From Oscillatoria salina IIICB1 (GTDB taxonomy: Bacteria; Cyanobacteriota; Cyanobacteriia; Cyanobacteriales; SIO1D9): 64,000 bases of DNA. Under the pieces are notes generated by a model that was not told the origin of the DNA, ran no database searches, and saw only the letters and a program-made list of their open reading frames with translations. The DNA is taken from positions 31,849 to 95,848 of the forward strand of contig NZ_JAAHBQ010000001.1 in the NCBI RefSeq assembly GCF_020144665.1, in the 5' to 3' direction. Of the stretch, positions 1 through 12,000 are shown piece after piece (position 1 is the first letter of the stretch; every line of letters starts with the position of its first letter). A program made the position numbers and the translations under genes.

Positions 1-1
1 T

Positions 2-3000
2 GGTAGCCAAATTCAATTAGGAAACTTACAGCTATTTAGTTTCAATAATCCAGAGACGAATTTACCAACAGAAATTACTCAGCAACCTTATAACGTCAGA
101 ATTGCCAATAACTTGTTGAGTGAAAATTCGACCAGTGAATGGACTAAGCCAGATGTAACTATTGCTAACGTTAACTCCACCTCTCAAGCCCAATTAAATA
201 GTAATAGTAGCGAACCTTTACAGCAACAACAACTTGCCCTTGGTCAGGATATTAGCATCAAATTAGGTGAAACAATTTTCTCAGGAATTTATATTCCAGA
301 AGGATCTCGCCAAGGACAAATTACTTTGCGATCGCTAGATGATAACCGCGCGGAAAGAAATCAAAAATACGAGTTACAAATTATTGGCGATGGCGACCCA
401 GAAGCTACAAGATTTAAAGCTGGTGGAGAACAATTAGGAGAATTGATTGTTCGCGATGCTGACCGCAAAGGAGTAGAACTTTTAACACTCGACCGAGACT
501 ATCAATATAACGCCGAATTAGACCAACTAATATTAGTAGACAGTTTGGTGACTGCTGAGTCAGTTTTTACCAGCGAAAAATCTACTCCTAGCTTAGAAAT
601 TCGCTTTAGTCCCGATGTCCAACTGTGGCAAGAATTACAACTGAAAAATATCGAAATTCGTCTTTCCGGTCAAGAAGAATTAGGTTTAACTGAAGGAAAT
701 CAAATCTTAGATGACCTCGACAGTTTCGCAATTTTAAATATTAGGGCAGATTATGCAGGTAAAAATATTACTGGCACGTTAGTATTAACCGATCTTAACG
801 ACCAAGTAACTACTCAACCTTTTAGCCTCGAACTAAATCCTAGCCAAGAATTAGCCGATTATAACCTACTGAGGTCGGCAATAATTGACTCTAGCGATAC
901 AGTTTCATCTCGGCAAGACAACTTTGATTTAGGTCGTCTACTGACCACAGCTACAGGAGATAATCTACCCTTAAGAAGTCACTTGAAAACTTGGGATAGT
1001 TATCTTTATGTGCGCCTCAAATCAGCACCTCAAAACCCAGATAGCCAAATAGTCATTGACTTGCAAGCTTCTCAAGGTTTAGGAGGTACTCAAGAAATAG
1101 AATTATCTACTCAGCAAATTACTTTTGCCGCTAAGAATTGGCAGCAACCAGTCTTAGTAGGAGTACGAGGTATTAACGATATCTATGCCGATCCCGCTCA
1201 ACAAGGTGTAATTACGGCGGAACTAAATCAAGATTTGACTACCGATACCGCTTATTTGTTAGGTTATGAAAGTGCCGCAGTTGATTACCTCAACTTAGCT
1301 AATCCGGAGACAATTCGCGATTTTACCGATATAGATTTAGATGCTCTCGCTAACGAAAATGACAGCGAACCTTTATCAAGTTTAAGAGTTAAATGGAATC
1401 CTAGTCCGACTTATACAAGAGTAATTGAAGAAGGAAACAAAGCTAATATTATTCTCGAAGCTGCCGCCGCTACTGGTATTCTTAAAGGTCGAGTGGCTTT
1501 GGGAATTACTAATCCTCAAAGTGTCTTACGTTTGGATGGAGAAAAAGATTACCTGAGTCTGAATAAACCTTTGCAATTAGGGGAAACATATTCTTTACAA
1601 TTCCATTTACGTTTAAAAGAATCCGAGCAAATTAATCGGATGCTGCTAGCATCTCAGGATGATAATCTGCAAGTTTGGATTAACGAACAACGTCGATTAG
1701 AAGTTAGGATTAAAACGACTCAAGGTGAGACAAAAATAGTTGCTAGTAGTTTAGCTATACCTTTGGATGAAAGCCGTTTAACGATCGCCGTTGCGGAAAA
1801 GAGTTTAGTTCTCTATCTGAATGGAATTAACGTCGGGACGATCGCTTTAGCTACCCAAGAAAGTTTTAGTCCAGTTAAACTCACTCATTTCTTCGGATCT
1901 CCAGCGATAACGGACGATAATCCTGAAAATATCGAGAGTGAATTTTCTCTTCAACCCTATGGAGGTTTAGCTTACGGAATTCGAGTTTGGGATCGAGCGA
2001 TCGCGGCTGAAACTGAGTTAGCTTCTTGGGCTAGTTCTATACCAGAAAACTTACCAATTAGCAATAGTAATTTAGTTGCTAACTTTGAGTTGAATAAATC
2101 AAATCGTTTAGATTTCTTCAACAGTGTCACGACCAATCCTTTACAACTCTCAGTTACAACTCCCATCGAAGTTTTTGACTATGCTACCCCCAGTCCCTCT
2201 GGTTTAGTTTCTTCTCGACTATACGATAATTTATTGACCTTAAATTACAACGTCGAAGGTGTAGAAATAGCAGAAAGTTTCCAGGGAGTACGTTTCGGGA
2301 CTCGTTTCTTCTTCCTAACTCCCGTCGCCGATAACTGGTCAGAATTAGAAGCGATCGCGCAACGTTATGGTGGTTCTTTAGCAGTTATTGATACACCTGA
2401 GTTAAATAATTTCCTGGCTGAAAATTTAGCTGACCAAGAAAATGTGGCGATTGGTTTACGTGCTGATGGAAATTGGATTAGTGGCGGTAGAATTGATGAA
2501 TTGGCTTATCGTTGGCAAAATTCTCTGGAATTAGAAGATACTTTAGAAACTGCTACTCAACCAGGTTATGTTTTATCTGCACAAGGAAATTGGGAATTAG
2601 CTGGAACCGAACAAATTAAAGGAATTGTCGAAATTGCTTTACCCAGTCCCACGGAGATTTTAGCAGGGAAAAATTTAGTTGAGGAAGAAGCTTTACCAGA
2701 AAAAGATTTCCAACTACCTTTAGGAACTTTATATAAAGGAGGAAAAGCGAATCAATTCCCGCTTTCAGGTAATCGTTACATTGGCGATCGCGTGGCGATC
2801 GCGGCGGCTGATTTCAACAACGACTCACAACCAGACCTCCTCGTCTTTTCCGAGAAAAATGGCGGACAATTATTCCTCAATAACTCTACCCTGACCGAGA
2901 TTCAATTCCAACGCGATCGAGAAGCTTTAATTAACCTCAAAAATATTCAACCTGCCCTCAATGGTCGCGAATTTCAGTTAATCGATCTCAATGAGGATAG

Positions 3001-6000
3001 TTTAGTCGATTTAGTTTGGAATGATGGCGAAAAAATTGTTTGGCTTGAAAATCAATTGAGCAATAATCAAGCTTTTGGTACAGAAACGCAACCAGTAACT
3101 TTAATTGATAACACGGTTGCTCCAGGAATTGATTTTACTCAAGCTAATTTTGAGCTTATTGTTGAAAATAATCTCACGTCCCTTTTAGTTACCGATCGCG
3201 GCTCAATTCGTCTGTTCCAACCGGAAAGTAATTTAACCAGTAATTGGCAAGAAATTCAGGGAAATCAAAATCCTTTCAGCGAATTAATTTTACCAGCAGA
3301 TTTAGAACTGAGTTTGAGGAGTGTCGATAGCGATCGCGACGGACTTCTCGATCTTTACGTCTTCGCCCGCAGTAACGATTTAACAGCAATTGATTCGGGA
3401 TTTATCCGCTATTTCGAGCAAACTGAAGAGGGAACTTATCAAGACCGCACCTTTAGCGACGAACTTACCAAACGTCTCCCAGCGATCGGTAATTTAGAAT
3501 CTATAGCCTTCTTAGATAATCAAAATCAAGGCTTAGATGCAGTCACCCTCAGTTACAATGTCGGTCGTTATGAATTTGGTCGCTTACAAGACATTAACGA
3601 CCAACTAACCTTTGATTTTACCGGAGCAAATTCAGAAGCAGATTTAAGCCAAATTCTGGAAGTTTATAGCATTGATGACCAAATCGCCGAAGGTGACGAA
3701 CGTCTGACACTGCGACTGTTAGCAACAGAAGATTTCGCCTTGGGAGAAGAAGTCGAACGCACAGTCGATCTGATTATTAGCGATAACGACGAATCCGGAA
3801 TCAATGTCGAATGGTACAGTGGCGATCGCGCTTCAGCCCAAACTTTAGTCAGTCACAATCGCGATCGCGAAATCACTCAACTCGACCTACGCGAAGGTAT
3901 CGACAATGGTGGTTTCTTCACCGTTTCTCTCGCTTCTCAACCAAGTAAAAACGTCACAGTCAACACTGTCAGCAGCAACAGCGAAACCTTCCGTCTAGAA
4001 AGAATTTATCCGTTTAAAATTAACTTCGCCTTAGACGGAACCCTCGAAATTAGTTCTCGTTTACCCAACTCCGGAGACGATTATCTCCTCAAATTCCGTT
4101 CCGATCTCATTGCTAGCGTCACTGACAACAACGACGGCGTTTATCAAGTGCTTCTCAAACCCGAAGTCACCGCACAACTCAAAGCAGAATTAGACACTCT
4201 GATTGCACATGAGCGAATTTTCCAATTAATTACTGACAATGGCATTGATTTAATCGATCTCTCTGAATCTGAGAAATTATTGGCAGCTTTGGGTTATATA
4301 TTTCTACCCGAATTTCAACAATTTCTCCAAGAAACCGTCCTCAATCAAGGTAGCAGCGTTGAAATTCTCCAAAGTGTCACCGCCATTCAAGACATCTTCG
4401 AGCAAATTCGGATTGACGTAGAAACCAACGACCCCACCTATCGCATCGGCGGTTCTCTCAACGCCAATCAACTTTTCAGCGAACGTATCACCACCGTTAG
4501 TTCCGACAACTTAGCCTTTAACTTTACCACCCTGAATTGGGAACAAAAAATCTTTGTCAGACCAGTAGCGACTGAAGACCTCAGCGACAACACCGAACAA
4601 ACATCTCCCAATCTTCTCATCTCCACCAGCAGCTTAGATAACCAGTACAACGCCCTCGATCTCTTGAAAGTTCCCGTACAAATTGCTGACAACGATCGAG
4701 CCGAAGTAATTATCAACAACTTTCAAGATATTCGCGAAGGTGTAGATGGTCAATTTGAAGTAACCCTCGCCAGTCAACCCAATGGCGAAGTAACCATTAC
4801 CTTAACTCCAGAAAATATCCGGGGTCTAACTCCTAACGCAGCGACAGGTTTACCAAGTCATAGTTACACGCTCATCGAAGAAACCATGACTTGGCAACAA
4901 GCCCAACAAAGAGCCTGGGAATTAGGCGGTCACTTAGTCAGTATCAACTCCCAAGCCGAACAAGATTTCTTAGTGGAAAACTTCGGCAGCCAAGTAACTG
5001 AAGGTTTCTGGATTGGTCTTCATCGTCAGAACTGGCTTCAGTGGGATAACGGCGAAACAGTTGACTATGGTTACTGGCAACAAGGAGAACCATCATTTAC
5101 TGATTACAACGAACATTTTGCTTATGTCAATGCCCAAGATAATTTTACTTGGCATGATGGAAACTCGGAACTAAGCTTGCCTTTTATTGTCGAACTCGAT
5201 GACCCCGATCGCCAAGATTTATCCCTCAACAATAAATATTTTGGTCAGACTATTGAGCTTACCTTCGACGAAACTAACTGGAATTTACCCCAACAAGTCA
5301 CCGTCAGACCCCAAGATAATCCCTACTATGAAGGATCTCGCGAAAGCTTTGTTTATTTCGATGTCGCTTCCACAGATCCGAGTTACGACCAATTTGCCGT
5401 TGACCCAGTTTCAGTGCAAATTCGCGACAATGACGTTCCGGTAGCCAAAACCTTTACCGTTTTGGATGCGGCTGAACCTGGACAAATTGGTTTCTTTGGT
5501 TTGAAATTAGATACAGACCAAGTGCGCGATCGCCAAGGATTAAAGATTTACTATCGCGTTAAAGGTATTCCCTACACAATTCAAGACCAATTAGGCAATA
5601 GTTTTGATTACGACACTAACTTGGGAGAAGATTTTCAAAGTTACGTTGATTTAACACCCAGTGGTGAAAATTACGTGACGATCGCTCCCGGACAAGATTT
5701 AGGCAACGTCGTCATTTTCCCCATTGATGACTTTATCGCTGAAGGAGTCCCAGACCAACGTATCGAAGAAATTACCAAAAATCAGCTATCTCAACTCAAT
5801 TTGTTTGCTAATTTTCCTCTCGATACTTTTACGCTGTCAACAGGAGACAAACGCTCGACAATTAATGGAGATTCTTTAGAATTAAACCGAGAGGGAGAAC
5901 TGTTAATTAATGGGGTGAAGCGCGATGAAGGGATCTTTAAAGTACAGTTTGAACGCAATCAAGGATCTCCCCTGCTGAAAGTTTATAAAACGGATAATCC

Positions 6001-9000
6001 CGAAAAATCGGATAATGGTAGTGCCGAACCGAGACGATTTGAACAAGTTATTCTCGAATTATTACCTGACCCGAATGTAGCCGAACCTAGCTATCGTCTA
6101 ACCGATTTTAATACCAGTGCTAGCGTCAGAATTTGGGATGACGATAAAGTCGGTTTCCGCTTTATTCTTCCTGGCGATCGCGCCAATACTGACCCCGACC
6201 AAAAAGGAGAACTTAAGGTTGTTGAAAGTGCCGACCTCAGCGATATTCAACAAACTTCTGGGGCTTCCTTCCTCGTGCGTCCTCTTTCCGATCCTGACGA
6301 TAAATATATTCATCTGCGTTTTTCGCCTCAATGGAAAGATCATCTTAAACACGAATTCAAATTCCAACTCAAAGAACAGCCTAATTTGCTAGCTGGAGAA
6401 GCAGAATTTAGGATCAATTTAGCTCTGGGCGATCTTAATCAAGAGAAATTAGTTATTCCCCAAGCAATTATCGATAACTTGCGAGAAGCTGGTGAAATAG
6501 TTGACCCAATTTTCGAGAATGGGCAAATTAAAGGTATTAGCATTACCAGAACCAAAGATAACTGGGCAAAACCTTTTTCTTTCGTTTTAACCCCAGAAGA
6601 CGAACAAGGAATCGTCACTGAAGAACGTTATTTACAACGTCAGTCAGGAAGTTCTCGTTTTACAACTTATGCTCAATTTTTAACCAGTGTTTTAGAACAA
6701 ACCAAAGAAGTTCTGATTTCCTACACCGATAAAATCGATACAGTCGAGATTAGCGATCCTAGCGATCGCAACCAGGGAACCGCAGTTGATATTACCACCG
6801 CTTTGCCCATTCAAGGAATTTATCAACCGGGAACCAGACTCGATCGCGGTGAAGCTTGGTTATCAGAAGACCGCCGCGTAGCGCTGAGTTTAGAAGCCAG
6901 TAGCGCTAATGAAACTAAGTTAGTGCTTAATCATCTCCGTACCGAACCGAATAGTCAAGGTTTTTATCAAGTAGAAAAGTCAGAAGTTTTGCGAACGGTA
7001 GCAGGAGATAAAAGTTTCCTCAGCTTTAAACCTGATGGTCGTTTGGTACTAATTGAAAGTAAAAATGTCACCGAAACGATTAAATTTAATCAATTCGACG
7101 ATCGCATCCAAAGTCTCGACTCTTTAGTTAATAGCGAAGTCTTGAGTCAATTTGCACCCCTTGAGTCTTTCTCTTTCAACCGCTATAACTACCAAGGAAG
7201 CAAAACCACTCTCAGTAAAGGCGAACAACTGAGATTAGTAGGAAACGTCAGCGACTCCCAACAATTTGAATTTGAACTAGACATTGCCGGAAACTTATCA
7301 GTACGTCGCGGACAAACCCTGAAAGCGATCGCTACCAACGTCAGTCAAGTTAACTTCAGTAGTAGTGGCGTTAGCGTCATCCGAGAAAGCATCAAAGAAG
7401 CTTGGAGTCCCCAACCAACTTACGATAACTTCGACGCTACCTACTTCGCCGTGCAAAATAACGGTGAAATAGCCCTCTACACTCAGGGCGGCGAAAAACC
7501 CTATCAAAAACAACTAGCCGGAGTTCAAGAGGAAATGGTCGCCGCCGATCCTCGCGCTGTAGTCTTTACGCAAAAATTACCCGATGTCCCCGTCGTATTT
7601 CAGAACGACGATGCGAACAATCCGCGCTTAGACGGCGCTTACTTTGACACCTCAAATTGGTCGCGCTATCAAAAGATTACCGTTGCCGCAGCATCAGACG
7701 AATTAATTGATATAGCGCGATCGCTAAAAGTCAATCTTAATGTCGAAGGCGAACCACTCTACGCCGTTAAATTTGACAACGCCGAATCTCCCCTCGTTCT
7801 CACAATTGACGACCCCCACTTCGAGAAAAACACCATTATTAGCTCTTTTGCTGAACCACTAGGAGATAACGAACAAGTCCTCAATCAAGCAGAAATTCCC
7901 CTAATTGGCGATGCTTCCGGAAAATTACCCAACTTTAGTGAAGCCTTTGGGCAAAAATTCAAAGAATCCTTAGAGAAAAACGAAAAAATTGACGCTAGTA
8001 ATGTCACTGCTGCGGTTACTCAAGCCTTAGTTGCTTCCTTTGGTGGCGGAGAACTAAACCAACTCGGAAAAGAAGGTTTATTTGGCGTTCAGGGACTTTC
8101 TGTCAACGCCGACTGGCAATTTGGAACCCTACTACTCAACGTCACCTTTCAGAAAAACTTCCTCCCCTTTGTCACTGAATTAGGAGCAGATTTAGGATTA
8201 CCTGAATTCGGCTTAGAACTAGATGGTCAACTCAAAGGTTATTTAGGCGGAAAAATTAGTCTCAGCCCCGCCATCAGAATTACTAACCCCAGTATTACAG
8301 CCAAGAATCCCGAAAACAAAACTGTTCAAACAGGAGCAGAAGAACCGAGTCGTTGGCAACAAATCACCCAAACAATTAAAAACGCCTTAAACGGACCAGA
8401 ATACGACCTCGAAGTTACCGAAGAAACCGGAAAACAAGGAGTTCTAAACCGATTCCAACTCAATACCTCAGAAGACGAAAACGGCAACCCAGCCACAGGC
8501 TTAGAATTATATCTCAACCTCGATTTTGAAGAGTTAGGACTACAATCTACTCTCTTTCCTCTCCAACTTAACGCCAGCCAAAAATCCATCGAAGAATTTG
8601 TCCTCGGTTCTGACGGCGATGAAATTATTATCGAATTAAAAGACAATCTCCTCAATCAAATTGGTAACGCCGATCTCGTAGTCAGAGGATTGCGTTACAC
8701 CGGAGAACCAGAAAACCGCAGTAACGCCAAAGATTGGGATTATCAACAAATTTCTCTCAGTAACCCCGGACAAATTAACGTCGAGGGAATTATCACAATT
8801 CCCAATGCCACAATTAAATCTCAAGGTGAAATTCGGCTACCCTTACGCCCGAAAACTGCCTACAATATCGACAAAATTGAGTTATATCTCGGCGATTCTA
8901 GCAATAGTCAATCGACACCCCAATTGCTAGAAAGTATTCTCATTCCATCTAGCATTCTTAACGGTAGTTCTACCACTGCTGAATTACCCAGCTATGAAAT

Positions 9001-12000
9001 AACCCGAATTTCCACTCAAACCAATAATTTCCTCGGTTTTGTTCCCCTGGATAATGGTAACGAACAATTTGAGCGTTTCAATGAACAATATGGCTTCCTC
9101 AACGAATTAGCAAAAAATCCCTCCGATGCCAGTAAATTTGTTGGTGCTAGCGATGCGGTACTATCAGAATTAACCGCCGGAGATGACTACAACGAAGCCC
9201 GATTAGAATTAGCTGTTCCCATTACTAAACCCAAAGAAACTAATCTGCGTTTTTATCGTAAATATCCCTTTGACATCAAAATTGACGACGTTACCGAGCG
9301 AACTTACTCTACCAGTGACCTTAGTAGCATCTCTTTAAACTTTAATAAACACAAACAAGTTAATCTTTCTCTGGCTCTGGATGACATTGTTGACAATAGC
9401 GAATTGCAAGACTTTTATGTCGAAATGGTTTATCTTCCCTCCTTTGCAGCGAAAGATTTACCTAACTCCGACAAAGTTGAGCAAGGGAAAACAGACGAAG
9501 AAAAAATTTATACTCTCCTCCAACAAGATACCTTTGGTACACCAACAACAATCTATAACGTAGGCTATACCACACCTCAAGTTAACCCAGAAGAAAGTGA
9601 AAACCAACCTTGGAATAAACAATTACCTCTGCATACCAAAATCATCAATTCTCAAGATGTTAATACAGGTAAACCTGTTTCTAATTCCGCTTTAGTTGAT
9701 AGCGCTACTCACTTAATTCGACTAGCAGATCTCAATGGTTTAGTTCTTAATCTCGACTCCAGCGAATTTCTCAAATCCAAGAGCGGTAATGACGCGATCG
9801 TTAATAATCCTTCTCACTTTGATGATTTCGTCATCCGCATCATTAAAAAAATTGATGAAAATACAGCTTTAATTGGCAAAGAAGGAGATCGATTAGGTAC
9901 AAAAATTCTTTCCGGACGTGCTAATCCTAACGATCCTAATAGTCCAGTTTATAACAACGGACCGTTTGAAGTTCTTTATGAAATTCGTCCTTTTGGTAGT
10001 TTCAAGAAAGTTAATCTTGTCAAAGATTATATCAGAGTTAATGTTGATAATCCAGATACCCAAGGCGAATACCGAATTATTCCTCTCTATGATGTAGATG
10101 ATTTTAATATCGAACAAAATAGTGATGGAAGTTTTAAATCTGTCAGCGCCAAAAATGCCGATCGATCTAAATTAACCGACAAATTACTGCACATTGTTTC
10201 ACCCCCGACAATTCCTACCCTCGTCTTTGAAAATGCTCAACCTGACTTAATTAAAATTGTCGGACCCGACGGGAAACCCCAAACAAATTCTTTGGGAACT
10301 CCCTTAGATTTTGTCCATCTACCTACAGCCAATTTCTGGGTACGCGAACAAAATAACAACGGTACCTTAAAATTAAACCTCGATGAATATTATATTGCTG
10401 CCGATGGCGAACCTTTGCGGAAAGCTTTAGTACCCTTTAGTCAGCTTACGAATACTGCTCAAATTCAACCTCGTGTTACTGGACAATTTGCGACTGCTTT
10501 TGATGTTACAACTGGATTTCCTGCTGATTTGCCGACTCCTTCGTTAGAATTTGACTTAGGTTTATTCGGCTATGTCAACAAAAACTTAATTAATCGAGAA
10601 ACTAACGTTAAACCTGATGGTAAAGCTTTTGCTGTAGGAGTTAATGATTTGAGTTTAAATCTCGGCACTTTTGTCACAGATTTACTCAAACCAGTGATTG
10701 ATTCAGTAGATGAAATTTTTGTCAATACTGGTGTTTACCAAGTAATTGATTTATTAGATACTGACACCCAATTTCTTGAATCAATTGGGATTGCCGGTTT
10801 ATTTGACACCAATAAAGACGATAAAGTTTCTGTTTTAGAGTTATTAGAGGCTGGTAATAATTTAGGTGCTGCCCTTAGTTCTTTGCAAAAAGGAAAACAA
10901 GTTGCTCCTTCTCAGTTGATTTCCACAATCGTTAAGTTTGCCGATTTAGTTAAACAGTTTCGAGAAGTTGCTAATAATGAAGGCTTAGAAGAGTTAATAG
11001 TTGGTCTTTACGATCAATACACCAAAGCTTTTGGTGATGTTGCCCAAAAGCCTAATACTAGCGGGCAAAATCCCACTACTACAGAAGCAAATACTAGCGC
11101 TATTGATACTAATGACAAAACTCTCCAACGCCAAAATGCTTTGGATTTAGATGAGTCTAGTAATCAATCAGGTAACAGTGATAATGCTAAGATAACTGAC
11201 CAAGCACCAGCGCAAAAAGGTTTGTTTGAAAAACTAGCCAATATTGGTTTATCGATTCCAGTTTTAGACGATCCTTTGTTGGTGTTAGATTTGATTTTTG
11301 GCGAAGATATTGACCTGGTTAAGTTCAAACCTTTCCCGCAAAAACAACAGTATTTCTTACATACAGAATTAAAGAAAGGACTTCCCGAACCTTTGGATTT
11401 TCTTTCGGTGGGTGTTGAAGGCAATTTACTTGCTGGTGTCGATCTTAGCTTTGGGTTTGATACTTATGGATTACGTCAATTTGAAACCGGAGAACATGGC
11501 GATAATTTCCTCAAATTGCTGGATAGTTTCTATCTCCAAGATTGGACAGATAGTAGTTATGGTAGTGGAAATATTGTTGATAAACCAGAATTGTTTTTGA
11601 ATTTAGAAGCAGGAGCTAAAGGCGAAGCTAGTCTAAAAGTATTCGGTATAGAAGTAGCTTCTGGAGAAATTGGTGGAGGTTTAGGAGCTTCTCTGAATCT
11701 AGATTTAGATGAGTTTGGCGAGCATAAAGAAGAACGCAACCAAGACGCTGATGGCAAGATTCGCATTTCTGATTGGCAGAAACAAGGAGCGAATATCTTT
11801 GATTTTTACGGCGATTTGTATGTTTACTTTAAGGCTGTAGCTGAAGCATTTGGGATTACTTTACTTAATGAAAAATGGAAGTATCCTTTCTATGAATTCC
11901 GCTTGAGCAATAGTGTCGATATTGCAGGTAAGTCAACTCAAGCTTATATTGAAGGTGCGACAATTTTCTTTGACCGCAATTTTAACCTCAGCTTAGATGA